DNA of 64,000 nucleotides from SZUA-368 sp028533045 (lineage in GTDB: Bacteria; Spirochaetota; Spirochaetia; DSM-2461). Shown here one piece after another: positions 1-7,775 of the stretch. Position 1 is the first letter of the stretch. Every line of letters begins with the position of its first letter. The notes beneath the pieces were generated by a model, which worked only from the letters and a program-made list of their open reading frames with translations, made no database searches and had not been told where the DNA came from. Position numbers and translations under genes: made by a program. Where the stretch lies: contig JBNAIG010000014.1 of NCBI GenBank assembly GCA_050031985.1, positions 1 to 64,000 on the forward strand, given 5' to 3'.

Positions 1-48
1 GGATTTGAAAAAATCATCAATAATCGTGTATAATCCTACTATATTCAT
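1..48 (-). CDS. 5' end of an unidentified gene, cut by the window edge
   Basis: Only the first 16 codons are inside the window, read leftwards from an ATG at 48 and beginning MNIVGLYTIIDDFF. A very good Shine-Dalgarno (GGGAGGAAG) lies just upstream on this strand, so this is a real start. The acidic IIDDF motif at the extreme N-terminus resembles the start of IS982-type transposases, but 16 residues cannot decide the family. A TATAAT-like element on this strand lies at 84-89. Confidence 0.4.
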   Translation of the reverse strand, partial: MNIVGLYTIIDDFFKS

Positions 49-143
49 ACTTCCTCCCATCGTATGTTTTTGTCCATAAACAAATTATACAATGAGAGGA
101 AGTTTTATAATAGTCCATTAAAACTCGAATTTCGGCCTAAATA

Positions 144-1277
144 ATGTTTGTTGCAGGAAATAATTCAAAAAAAGATATGATTTTCGTTCTGGTTGTCTGT
201 ATTCTAACCCTTTTTACCCTCCTTCTTCCTACCGGATTTGAGGGGAGGCAGAGAACGAACACTTTGCGGGCCAGAGCTCGGATTGTTGCCGTAGATAACA
301 CGGAATTGGAACAGTTCGGTATCGTAAAAACGGGAAACCAGGGTGTTACTCTGGAAATCCTCAATGGGAAATTCAAAGGGCAGATTGCCGACTCGAATAA
401 TATGCTCATCGGGAAACTGGAGTTGGACAAAATGTTTATTCCCGGTGACGAGGCCCTTGTGACAATCGATATGGATGGACAGGGGAATTTTGTCTACGCC
501 AACCCGGTAGATCACTACCGCCTTAGGGTAGAAGTCATTCTGCTTATCCTTTTTTCGGGCCTTTTGATTCTCTACGCTGGGTGGACCGGAGTAAAAGCGC
601 TGCTCTCCTTTCTTTTTACGGGGATTGCTATTTGGAAGTTGCTTCTTCCGGGATTCCTCAAAGGATACAATCCGGTTCTTTTGGCTCTTTTTGTGGTTAT
701 GGTCCTTTCGGCAGCCATTATTTTCCTTGTGGGGGGAATCAGCAAGATGGGGCTTATTTCCTTTTTAGGAACCTTCGCCGGAATTGGTTTTACCGCCCTA
801 TTCTCTATTTTATTCAGCAAGCTTTTTCATGTACACGGTGCGGTGAGGCCCTTCTCTGAATCTCTCCTCTATTCCGGATACGCCCATCTGGATCTTAACG
901 CCATCTTTGTCTCCGGGATTTTTCTGGCTTCTTCCGGCGCTGTGATGGACATCAGTATGGATATTTCCGCTTCTATGCATGAGATAAAGCATAAAAGCCC
1001 TGAGATTCATGCAAAAGAATTGATCATTTCCGGTATTAAAGTAGGGCGGGCTGTTGTGGGAACTATGACAACTACCTTGCTTCTGGCTTACTCCGGTAGT
1101 TTCACTGCCGTATTGATGGTTATGATGGCCCAGGGAACTCCAGGGGCCAATATCCTCAATCTTACCTATGTGAGTGCCGAAATACTTCATACTCTTGTGG
1201 GTAGTTTCGGTCTAGTTCTTACCGCGCCTTTGACGGCTTTGATTGGGGGTTTTATTTACCATCGCACGGGGGAGTAA
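144..1277 (+). CDS. YibE/F family multipass membrane protein
   Basis: The 377-residue product has an N-terminal membrane segment (about 12-30), an extracytoplasmic domain (about 35-125) with an OB-like pattern, then about seven hydrophobic helices to the C-terminus. The helix region carries the family signature around 'SGAVMDISMDISASMHEI'. YibE/F proteins are membrane proteins whose function is not settled; an export role has been suggested in Gram-positives. The length fits the family. No convincing ribosome site precedes the ATG. A perfect TATAAT at 106-111 could serve as its -10 box, but no good -35 is visible. It is separated by 62 bp from the cyclase-like gene. The family call is firm; substrate and role are unknown. 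Confidence 0.85.
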   Translation: MFVAGNNSKKDMIFVLVVCILTLFTLLLPTGFEGRQRTNTLRARARIVAVDNTELEQFGIVKTGNQGVTLEILNGKFKGQIADSNNMLIGKLELDKMFIPGDEALVTIDMDGQGNFVYANPVDHYRLRVEVILLILFSGLLILYAGWTGVKALLSFLFTGIAIWKLLLPGFLKGYNPVLLALFVVMVLSAAIIFLVGGISKMGLISFLGTFAGIGFTALFSILFSKLFHVHGAVRPFSESLLYSGYAHLDLNAIFVSGIFLASSGAVMDISMDISASMHEIKHKSPEIHAKELIISGIKVGRAVVGTMTTTLLLAYSGSFTAVLMVMMAQGTPGANILNLTYVSAEILHTLVGSFGLVLTAPLTALIGGFIYHRTGE

Positions 1278-1326
1278 AATTCATCTCTTTTTAGAAAAAA
1301 GAGAGTTCCCTTCTGTCTGTTTCGGG

Positions 1327-1332
1327 TATACA
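1327..1332 (+). promoter_or_regulatory. Probable -10 box giving a leaderless transcript
   Basis: TATACA ends exactly 7 nt before the ATG at 1340, and no Shine-Dalgarno lies between. Transcription would therefore start at or next to the A of the start codon. No recognisable -35 hexamer is present at the right distance, so this is tentative on its own. It gains weight because the same spacing recurs at hisI, rlmG, gerMN and ptsI. Confidence 0.35.
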
Positions 1333-1339
1333 ATAAGCC

Positions 1340-2875
1340 ATGAGAAAATCGGCAGAATCAAAAAAACAGTTATCTTCCAGTTCGGATCTTTCACCGGAAA
1401 GAGATTTTGAAGATGTGGATTTTGATTTTTTTGTCGAGGCTTTGGAGGGGCAGGCTTTCGTTCCCCGGAAGGAGCAGGAGATCCTTCTTGAAAAGGAGGG
1501 GCAGGCCGAATTCCTTCAAAAGGCCGAATCCTACTATAGTCACCGTCAGTTAATTGATTTTCTTCTTGCAAAAGGGGCGGTTCCCCAGCAGCCTGTAGAG
1601 TCCACTGTGGGCATAGGTTTTTTGGACATTGTCAATTATTCCTATCTGTCTAAGTGGCTCAGCCCTCAGGAGAATCAGCTTATACTTAATGGTCTTTATT
1701 CAGCCTTTGCCCATGTCATCAAGAAAAATGGCGGGTTCTTGAATAAGGTGGAGGGGGACAGTTTAATGTTTCACTTTGGGGGGAACATCGACCCTCAAAC
1801 GGAAAGTAAGTCTCCCAATGAGTTAAATCGTTATTTGGCGGGAAATCTCTTTCATACCTGTGTGGAAGTTCAGCGAACCTGTCAGCTTTTTAATGAGGCG
1901 AGTAAGGATTTCCTTGATCAGGGGTGTGACGAAAAGACCCGGGAGAGTATTGAAGGGGCCTTTAGCATTATAAGCAATTTGCGGATGAATCTGGCCATGG
2001 CTTCCGGTGTTAATGCCAGGTTTCAAATTCAGATTAGAGTGGGTGCCAGCATCGGGACTGTCTGCATGGGGAATTTCGGTCCCCATGGCAAAAAGCAGTG
2101 GGATGTGATTGGTGAGCCGGTTATTGAGGGGAGGAGAATGGAAATGTCTGCTCCCGTGGGCGGTCTGAGAATTAGCGAGAAGTTGTACAAATTACTCGAT
2201 AAGAATGGTGTTGTCCAAAAATATTATGAGGATTTCAGGAGTAGGGCTTTAGAGGTCGGGGGAAAATACTGTGTTATTCGACAGGATGAGCTCTTTGCCT
2301 TTCGTGAGGTTGTTATAAAAAATAAAAAGGGAGCCCGTTTTAAGTCCTATAGCGTTCAGGTCCTGAGCGACCTGCCGGAAAATATTGCCCATAAAATCAT
2401 TTCTTTCCTGGAGTTGGGAGAAGAGGGGGCCGATGAAATCCTTGAGCTTCTCCAGTATTTTCGAGGGAATCGACTTGTTGTCGAAGCAGTGGAAGAAGCA
2501 CTTGAAGAAAAGGGAATATTTCTTAATAAAGAGGAGTTGCTTAAAATAATCAGCCCCCGGAAATATGATCAGCCCTCTTTATACAATAAGGCTTTAACGG
2601 CCAAAATCTCCCTTTTTAAGATTTTCTCTCTGCTGGGAGCTTATCAGGACAGGATAGACAAGGATCTCAAGACTTCGGCCGCTAGGCACAGTGCCGGTTC
2701 CGGCGAGGGGAACTATTTGGCAAGAAAGCGGGAAGAGATCATGGCGGACTACAAATACTATGAGAAAAGATACCGTTTCAAGGTGTATTTTGACAGGGTG
2801 ACTTTTCCCTTGGTTTTCCGTTCTATCAAATCGGATATCCTGGCTTTCCAAAGTTTGTCGATGGATCGGGCATAA
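1340..2875 (+). CDS. Class III adenylate/guanylate cyclase-domain protein (possibly degenerate)
   Basis: The 511-residue protein has a charged N-terminal region of about 90 residues, then a class III nucleotidyl cyclase domain (about 93-280). Both metal-binding aspartates are readable: 'GFLDIVNYS' and 'KVEGDSLMFHFGG'. The substrate and transition-state strand reads 'QWDVIGEPVIEGRRM', where active enzymes have D-Y-T-V-I-G-x-x-V-N-x-x-x-R. The base-selecting Asp is Gln and the Asn is Ile, while the Arg is kept. The C-terminal 230 residues are largely helical with no domain I recognise. Its TAA overlaps the ATG of the DUF1697 gene by one base, so the two are translationally coupled. Metal binding looks intact; catalysis is uncertain. 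Confidence 0.75.
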   Translation: MRKSAESKKQLSSSSDLSPERDFEDVDFDFFVEALEGQAFVPRKEQEILLEKEGQAEFLQKAESYYSHRQLIDFLLAKGAVPQQPVESTVGIGFLDIVNYSYLSKWLSPQENQLILNGLYSAFAHVIKKNGGFLNKVEGDSLMFHFGGNIDPQTESKSPNELNRYLAGNLFHTCVEVQRTCQLFNEASKDFLDQGCDEKTRESIEGAFSIISNLRMNLAMASGVNARFQIQIRVGASIGTVCMGNFGPHGKKQWDVIGEPVIEGRRMEMSAPVGGLRISEKLYKLLDKNGVVQKYYEDFRSRALEVGGKYCVIRQDELFAFREVVIKNKKGARFKSYSVQVLSDLPENIAHKIISFLELGEEGADEILELLQYFRGNRLVVEAVEEALEEKGIFLNKEELLKIISPRKYDQPSLYNKALTAKISLFKIFSLLGAYQDRIDKDLKTSAARHSAGSGEGNYLARKREEIMADYKYYEKRYRFKVYFDRVTFPLVFRSIKSDILAFQSLSMDRA

Positions 2876-3399
2876 TGAGATATGTTGCCCTGCTTCGTGG
2901 AATAAATGTCGGAGGGAAAAGGAAAGTCGAGATGGTACGGCTCAGGGGGCTCATGGAAAAGTCCGGTTATTTACATGTGGAAACATATCTGAATTCGGGA
3001 AATGTTCTCTTTGATTCGGAAGAGTCGCAGGATAAGCTCCAGGGAGAAATCCCTCTGCTGCTGGAAAAGGAGTTCCTCTTCCCCATTCCCGCTCTCATCA
3101 AATCCCTGGACGAGATGAGAACAGTCGACGCCGCTATCCCCGAAGAGTGGCAGAACAACAAGGAACAAAAGACCGACGTGGCCTATCTGTTTCCCGGTTT
3201 GGACAGTCATACCGTTGTTCGGGGGCTGCCCTGGAAAGAGGAATATATTAATATACGTTTACTTCCCGGGGCCATTATCTGGAATATAGAAAGGTCTAAT
3301 CTGAATAAAAGTCAGTTAAGTAAAATTGTGAGTCAAAAAGTCTATCAGTCTATGACGGTCCGCAATGTGAACACGGCCCGAAAATTGGCGGAGAATTAG
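2875..3399 (+). CDS. DUF1697 family protein
   Basis: The 174-residue protein opens with 'YVALLRGINVGG', the hallmark of DUF1697, followed by 'YLNSGNVLFDS' and the C-terminal 'NWNTARKL'-type segment, here 'RNVNTARKL'. The family is widespread in bacteria and has no established biochemical role. It is predicted to be cytosolic: no signal peptide or membrane helix is seen. The start codon overlaps the upstream cyclase-like gene (TAATG), so the pair forms one operon. The length is typical for the family. Confidence 0.88.
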   Translation: MRYVALLRGINVGGKRKVEMVRLRGLMEKSGYLHVETYLNSGNVLFDSEESQDKLQGEIPLLLEKEFLFPIPALIKSLDEMRTVDAAIPEEWQNNKEQKTDVAYLFPGLDSHTVVRGLPWKEEYINIRLLPGAIIWNIERSNLNKSQLSKIVSQKVYQSMTVRNVNTARKLAEN

Positions 3400-3405
3400 G
3401 TCCCC

Positions 3406-3434
3406 TTTCCAACAAGGCCTGACTTGTCTATACT
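3406..3434 (+). promoter_or_regulatory. Probable hisI-like gene promoter, leaderless
   Basis: TTTCCA (3406-3411), a 17-bp spacer and TATACT (3429-3434) make a plausible sigma70-type promoter. The -10 box ends 6 nt before the ATG at 3441 and there is no Shine-Dalgarno, so the mRNA is likely leaderless. Confidence 0.4.
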
Positions 3435-3440
3435 TCGAAC

Positions 3441-3857
3441 ATGACACATGAAGAATTGGAAGAAGGTAAAATACTGAATCTCGACTGGGAAAAATTGGGC
3501 TCTATTGCTCAGAAAAACTGCCATGTAGTCCCTGTTGCCGTTCAGGATAGCCATACAAAGGAACTTATTCTTGTGGCCTATGCCAACGAAAAGGCCCTCA
3601 AGCGAACGATTGAAACAGGAAAAGCTGTTTTTTGGAGTACCTCCCGCAATGAATTATGGGAAAAAGGGCTGACTTCGGGAAACGCCTATCTTATTGAAGA
3701 GATTCGGGTTAACTGTGAGCAGAACTCTCTCCTTTATATTGTGAAGCCGGAGAAGGGAAAAATCTGCCATACCCGCAATAGCAAGGGGGAGGCGCGTAAC
3801 TGTTATTATCGCCGATTGAATCTTGTTACGGGAGAATTGGATAATTTGGATCCCTAA
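3441..3857 (+). CDS. hisI: HisI-type phosphoribosyl-AMP cyclohydrolase, variant metal site
   Basis: The fold and motifs match HisI, which opens the purine ring of PR-AMP in histidine synthesis. The visible elements are 'LVAYANEKALKRTIETGKA', 'FWSTSRNELWEKG' and the zinc cysteines Cys92, Cys109 ('KICHT') and Cys121 ('NCYYR'). The normal magnesium motif D-C-D-x-D reads N91-C92-E93-Q94-N95, so all three aspartates are replaced. A charged insert separates the last two cysteines. No other his gene is in the window. It may be a HisI paralogue with altered metal use or another substrate; the symbol marks homology rather than proven activity. It is probably read from a leaderless promoter. Confidence 0.75.
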   Translation: MTHEELEEGKILNLDWEKLGSIAQKNCHVVPVAVQDSHTKELILVAYANEKALKRTIETGKAVFWSTSRNELWEKGLTSGNAYLIEEIRVNCEQNSLLYIVKPEKGKICHTRNSKGEARNCYYRRLNLVTGELDNLDP

Positions 3858-3863
3858 AGGGGG

Positions 3864-4427
3864 TTATGCCCAGAGTTTCATGGCTGCGATGATTATTCCT
3901 GCCGCAGTAAAGGTTGAACCGAAACTCCAAATCATGAAGCGGTCCATTCGGTGAAAAAGGTGCATCAATTCTTCATGGTGCTCTTTAAATTGACGATTTG
4001 TTTCTTCTCTGGCAAGGTCAAAGCGTTCGTTTCTTTCGGCCCTCTGGAGGTTAAAGCGTCGATTTGATTCTTCCTGGGCGAACTCAAAGCGTCGATTCAT
4101 CTCATCCTGTTGCTGTTTAAATCGTTTGTCTAAGTCGGACTGAATTGCGTCAAATCGTTTATCCATCTGTTCGAAGCGTTTATCTACTTGTTCAAAGCGT
4201 TTATCAACCTGCTCAAAACGCTTGTCGACTTGTTCAAAGCGCTTTTCCATCTGACCTAACATAAGGTGAAACTGCTCGTTTAGGTTTTTTAGAGCTTCTT
4301 CTACTCGGACCATTCTTTCCCGTAAATCAAATTCCATAACTTGACTAACGGTAGTCCTGGGTCCTTTAAGAGTCATATATTCATCGATAATGCTAAAAAT
4401 CTGCTTCTTTTCCATGGGATCGGCCAT
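3864..4427 (-). CDS. Heptad-repeat coiled-coil protein with C-terminal membrane anchor (Bdr-like layout)
   Basis: The 187-residue protein has a soluble N-terminus, then tandem KRFEQVD heptads (four near-perfect copies around residues 61-90), more degenerate RRF/ERF repeats to about 155, and a C-terminal hydrophobic segment 'MIWSFGSTFTAAGIIIAAM'. This points to a long coiled coil anchored in the membrane. The layout, with short charged repeats and a terminal transmembrane helix, recalls the Bdr proteins of Borrelia and DUF1640-type coiled coils; that comparison is inference. AAGGAG lies 7 nt before the ATG. It converges with hisI, with 6 bp between their ends. Function unknown. Confidence 0.7.
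   Translation of the reverse strand: MADPMEKKQIFSIIDEYMTLKGPRTTVSQVMEFDLRERMVRVEEALKNLNEQFHLMLGQMEKRFEQVDKRFEQVDKRFEQVDKRFEQMDKRFDAIQSDLDKRFKQQQDEMNRRFEFAQEESNRRFNLQRAERNERFDLAREETNRQFKEHHEELMHLFHRMDRFMIWSFGSTFTAAGIIIAAMKLWA
4153..4254 (-). repeat. 21-bp in-frame tandem repeats coding KRFEQVD heptads
   Basis: Successive 21-bp units encode KRFEQ(V/M)D. Third codon positions differ between units while the amino acids are kept, so the repeat is old and selected at protein level rather than freshly expanded. Confidence 0.7.
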
Positions 4428-4517
4428 TCTCTACTCCTTAAATTGTAACAGCATTTAGTTTAGGAGAGAAGGGAAAATCCAGTTATTTGTCATTTTTTAA
4501 TTACTGATTGCTTCTTT

Positions 4518-5156
4518 CTAATAAAATTTCATAAAAACACCTAAGGTCAGGGCATAGAACTCATCAAACTCATACTCGTTAAAGTAGATATCTTTTGAAT
4601 TCAGCGGCACCGTACGATAGAGGTCAGCCTTGATTCCATAACCCAGGTTGCTTCCCCGAGTTCCCTTTATTTCATATTTCATCCTGATTCCGTAATAATA
4701 GGATAGGGTGCTGTAAGGACTTATTCCCTGATCAGATTCAGTTATAACAGGAAGGTAATAATCTCCTCCTGCTGCGGCGGACAAAAAAACTATACTCTGT
4801 TTGTATTTCCCGGGTTTTCCTTTAAGAACCGTTCCCAGTCCTATAGAGGGGCCATAATAAATTCCCGATGTTTCAAAACTGCCTTCATAAGTGGAATCTT
4901 CGTCATAATAGTCTCCCCTCAGGCTTTGAAAGACACCGCCTCTAAAGTAAAGAGACAAAAATAGCGGATCATAAAGGTCAATAATCCGGGTATAGCCAAC
5001 CGTATAGCTTTGAGTCTCTTCTCCGTTGTTGGAGTAATTCAAATCCAGCATATTTCCGGAGAGGCGATACTCGTTTCTATCGTATGATTCGTATGCCGCA
5101 AGGGAGAAGGATAGAAGTAGCAGGATCGTCATAAGGTAAAAGCGTGATATTCTCAT
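4518..5156 (-). CDS. Exported protein, probable small outer-membrane beta-barrel
   Basis: The 212-residue product begins with a signal peptide ('MTILLLLSFSLAA' region, cleavage likely near residue 20). The rest is rich in Tyr, Ser and Gly with alternating hydrophobic residues, and it ends in 'LGVFMKFY', an aromatic C-terminus typical of outer-membrane barrels. I recognise no named family. Its start overlaps the end of the rlmG-like gene by 4 bp (ATGA), so they are co-transcribed, although a functional link is not obvious. Confidence 0.65.
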   Translation of the reverse strand: MRISRFYLMTILLLLSFSLAAYESYDRNEYRLSGNMLDLNYSNNGEETQSYTVGYTRIIDLYDPLFLSLYFRGGVFQSLRGDYYDEDSTYEGSFETSGIYYGPSIGLGTVLKGKPGKYKQSIVFLSAAAGGDYYLPVITESDQGISPYSTLSYYYGIRMKYEIKGTRGSNLGYGIKADLYRTVPLNSKDIYFNEYEFDEFYALTLGVFMKFY

Positions 5157-6280
5157 TTCGTCCCCATATACAAGCGGAACTTCCGGTCCTGTCCCAGTAT
5201 TGTCATTTTGTTAAAACTCTCCTTGAGCCGTTTTTCATACCCCAGGTAGCGGTTCGCCACAAGAAAAAGCTGCCCTCCCGTTTTGAGTACCCGGGCCGAT
5301 TCATCAATAAAGGCAAATCCCCGCTCCAGCTGCACTCTGTGCTGGGAGTGAAAGGGGGGATTGCAAATAACCAGGTCCGCCGAATCGCTCTCTACCCCGT
5401 CCAATATATTGGTATGGCGAATATCAAAGCGGTCTATTACTCCGTTTTGTGCTGCCGAAAGGCGAGTGCTCTCAAGGGCTAAAGCTGAATCATCGGTGGC
5501 AATTATTTGGGCATCCGGCCAGGTGAGGGCGGCCTGAATCCCCAATATCCCGCAGCCGCAGCCCGGGTCTACTATTGTTACGGGCGGTTCGGAAACACGG
5601 GGGAAGCGATCCAGGAGGAAGAGACTTCCCTTATCCGCCTTGCCGTAGGAAAAAACTCCGGGGAAGGTCGTGAAGTCTTTTTGGTCCCAGGTGAATTGCT
5701 GTAGGAGAGATTTCTCCTTTTGCGCCGGGAGGAGGGTGCCTCTGTAAAAGCGGGCTCTTTTCTTTATGAGAGAGTAGGAGGGTCGTTCCGTATAAGTCTC
5801 GAAAGTTTCATAGAAACTGGGAGGCATCAGTTTCGCCGGTCCCGCCGCCAGAATCGTAACGGGCTTGTTAATTCTTTCGGCTATTCGGGAAAGCTGGTAG
5901 CGAAAAAGGGCAAGAGCCTTGGGTATCTTCATAATAATGAGGTCTACCTCGGCTTCAAAGTCGTCGGTGAAGCTAGAAAAGGAAGGGATCTCTTCTATGC
6001 CGTTGTCCTGCAGGTTTTGTTCTATACTTTTTCTGGCAGAGAAAGAGTCGTTAAGGCAGACTGAGGCCGACGGGGCCAGAGGGACTGTCAGGGCGCCGTG
6101 ATTATCGTTTACCAGGGCGGCGTTAAGAGGAAGTCGGTCTCCATACTCCTGGAAAACTGTCTCCAAAAGGTATTCGTCGGCTCCGTCCCAGGGACGAAGG
6201 GAATTGTCTGTTGTGGGAGGGTAGATAGTAAGGCTCTTGTCCCTGGAAAAGGGATCGGCCGGGGGAAAGGGGAATGTCAT
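5153..6280 (-). CDS. rlmG: RlmG/RsmC-type rRNA guanine-N2 methyltransferase
   Basis: The 375-residue protein has the two-domain layout of RlmG and RsmC: a degenerate N-terminal methyltransferase fold ('WDGADEYLLETV', about 31-42), then an active C-terminal class I domain. SAM motif I reads 'VDPGCGCGILGIQAAL' and the catalytic motif IV is 'DLVICNPPFHS', typical of exocyclic amino-group methylation. 'FPGVFSYGKADKGSLFLL' between them is characteristic of the RlmG/RsmC group. Expected role: SAM-dependent m2G formation in rRNA; I favour RlmG (23S) over RsmC but the target is inferred. A -10 box ends 6 nt before the ATG. Confidence 0.8.
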   Translation of the reverse strand: MTFPFPPADPFSRDKSLTIYPPTTDNSLRPWDGADEYLLETVFQEYGDRLPLNAALVNDNHGALTVPLAPSASVCLNDSFSARKSIEQNLQDNGIEEIPSFSSFTDDFEAEVDLIIMKIPKALALFRYQLSRIAERINKPVTILAAGPAKLMPPSFYETFETYTERPSYSLIKKRARFYRGTLLPAQKEKSLLQQFTWDQKDFTTFPGVFSYGKADKGSLFLLDRFPRVSEPPVTIVDPGCGCGILGIQAALTWPDAQIIATDDSALALESTRLSAAQNGVIDRFDIRHTNILDGVESDSADLVICNPPFHSQHRVQLERGFAFIDESARVLKTGGQLFLVANRYLGYEKRLKESFNKMTILGQDRKFRLYMGTK

Positions 6281-6286
6281 GTCCTT

Positions 6287-6316
6287 ATTCTAGCCGATTT
6301 TATCCCGTAAAGGCAA
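6287..6316 (-). promoter_or_regulatory. rlmG promoter, leaderless or nearly so
   Basis: On the minus strand TTGCCT (6311-6316), an 18-bp spacer and TAGAAT (6287-6292) precede the ATG by only 6 nt. The AAGGA between them is too close to the start codon to be a normal ribosome site. Confidence 0.5.
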
Positions 6317-6341
6317 GTTTTATAAAATCAATGGCAAAGGC

Positions 6342-6370
6342 TTGCCGTTATGTAAGCATTCTGTTAATAT
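6342..6370 (+). promoter_or_regulatory. purA promoter
   Basis: TTGCCG (6342-6347), a 17-bp spacer and TAATAT (6365-6370). Transcription would begin near 6377, leaving a leader of about 100 nt that contains a terminator-type hairpin. Confidence 0.6.
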
Positions 6371-6384
6371 ACCACGCAACTACG

Positions 6385-6415
6385 AAGCCCGTTCAGTTGT
6401 CTGGACGGGCTTTTT
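6385..6415 (+). terminator. Intrinsic terminator in the purA leader (possible attenuator)
   Basis: AAGCCCGTTCAG (6385-6396) pairs with CTGGACGGGCTT (6401-6412) with one G-T wobble over a 4-nt loop, and a T-run follows. It lies just downstream of the purA promoter; the upstream gene is on the other strand, so it cannot be an ordinary operon end. AAGCCC (6385-6390) could also pair with GGGCTT at 6442-6447, giving a mutually exclusive fold. Confidence 0.6.
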
Positions 6416-6475
6416 GCTGTTCTTGAACTATGCCCGCTTCGGGGCTTTACAGAAAAAAAAGAAAGGATATTAAAC

Positions 6476-7702
6476 ATGAAACTTGTAGTTATCGGCGCTC
6501 AGTGGGGCGACGAAGGAAAAGGAAAAATGGTGGACTATCTGGCCGAAGATGCAGATGTCGTAGTCCGCTTCTCCGGTGGAGCCAACGCAGGACACACCAT
6601 TAAAGTCGAAGATAAAACATTCGCCCTCCATTTGGTACCGGCGGGTATTATCTATCCGGAAAAAACCGTAGCCCTTGGTAACGGTATGGTTATCGATCCG
6701 GAATCTCTTTTTACAGAATTGGAAGAAATCGCCTCTCAGGACGTTTCCTGGGAAGGGCGTGTATTCGTTTCCGACCGGGCCCATCTGGTTCTGCCCTCTT
6801 ATAAGGAAGAGGACATGGCCATGGAATCCAAAAGGATTCGCCCCATCGGAACAACCGGTCGGGGAATTGGCGTTACCTATGCCAACAAGGCTCACCGGGA
6901 CGGTATAAGAGTCGGGGACCTTTGGGACCCCGTTGTATGGGACGGGCTTTCCGAAGCTGACCGAAACTGGCTGGCTCCCTATAAAGAGAAGCTTGAGTCC
7001 ATGAAAGTTAACATGGCCGGATTTATGATGGCCAACAAAGATAAGGATATTCTGCTCGAAGGGGCTCAGGGCGCTCTCCTGGACCTGGACCACGGAACAT
7101 ATCCCTTTGTTTCTTCCGGAATGTCCACCAGCTGCGGTGCAGCTCAGGGCGCTTCCATAGGTCCCCGTTACATAGACAAGGTACTTGGTGTGTTCAAAGC
7201 TTACCAGACCCGTGTCGGTAACGGCCCCTTCCCCACGGAAATGCTGGAGGGAACTGACCTGGAACTGGGAAATACCCTGCGGGAACTGGGACACGAGTAC
7301 GGTGTGACCACCGGTCGTCCCCGCCGTATCGGCTACCTGGATATGGTGGCTCTCAAGTACGCCGGTTGGGTTAACAGCCTGGACGGATTTATCCTGTCTC
7401 ACATGAACCTCTACGACGGATTTGACACGGTTAAGATTTGTACCGCCTACGACATCGACGGTGAAATCGTGGAAGACTTTCCTTCCACCGTGGACGCTAT
7501 GGAAAAGGTTAAACCTGTCATTAAAGAATTTCCCGGTTGGGAAGGCAAGGTGGGCGACGCCCGGACCTGGGATGAGATTCCCGCCGGCGCCAAAGACTTT
7601 GTTAAGTTCATCGAAGACTACACCGGCGTTCCCGTAGCGGGATTCTCTGTCGGACCTCTCCGAGATGAGACTTTTATGAAGTTCCCTGCCTGGGATAAAT
7701 AA
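6476..7702 (+). CDS. purA: Adenylosuccinate synthetase
   Basis: PurA joins IMP and aspartate with GTP to form adenylosuccinate, the first committed step to AMP, in the cytosol. The N-terminal P-loop 'GAQWGDEGKGKMVD' (about 7-20) and 'FSGGANAGHT' with the catalytic His are intact. Also visible are 'GTTGRGIGVTYANK', 'EGAQGALLDLDHGTYPFV' and the C-terminal 'TGRPRRIGYLD' base- and IMP-binding region. At 408 residues it is slightly shorter than the usual 425-430. AAAGGA precedes the ATG. The gene stands alone with its own promoter, a leader hairpin and a downstream bidirectional terminator. Confidence 0.97.
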   Translation: MKLVVIGAQWGDEGKGKMVDYLAEDADVVVRFSGGANAGHTIKVEDKTFALHLVPAGIIYPEKTVALGNGMVIDPESLFTELEEIASQDVSWEGRVFVSDRAHLVLPSYKEEDMAMESKRIRPIGTTGRGIGVTYANKAHRDGIRVGDLWDPVVWDGLSEADRNWLAPYKEKLESMKVNMAGFMMANKDKDILLEGAQGALLDLDHGTYPFVSSGMSTSCGAAQGASIGPRYIDKVLGVFKAYQTRVGNGPFPTEMLEGTDLELGNTLRELGHEYGVTTGRPRRIGYLDMVALKYAGWVNSLDGFILSHMNLYDGFDTVKICTAYDIDGEIVEDFPSTVDAMEKVKPVIKEFPGWEGKVGDARTWDEIPAGAKDFVKFIEDYTGVPVAGFSVGPLRDETFMKFPAWDK

Positions 7703-7716
7703 AAGCGATGGATGAT

Positions 7717-7756
7717 AAAAAAGACCGGTCGGGTTTCCCCTTCCGGTCTTTTTTTT
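7717..7756. terminator. Bidirectional terminator between purA and the porin-like gene
   Basis: An A-run plus GACCGG (7723-7728) pairs with CCGGTC (7743-7748) plus a T-run. It has a U-tract on either strand and sits between two converging genes, so it can end both. Confidence 0.85.
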
Positions 7757-7775
7757 ATGATTCTATAAGAAGTAA

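Noticed and set aside
1284..1302. Terminator CTCTTTTT/AAAAAGAG after the YibE/F gene
   Set aside because: The stem is almost all A-T and no T-run follows it on the + strand, so it is weak evidence for termination.
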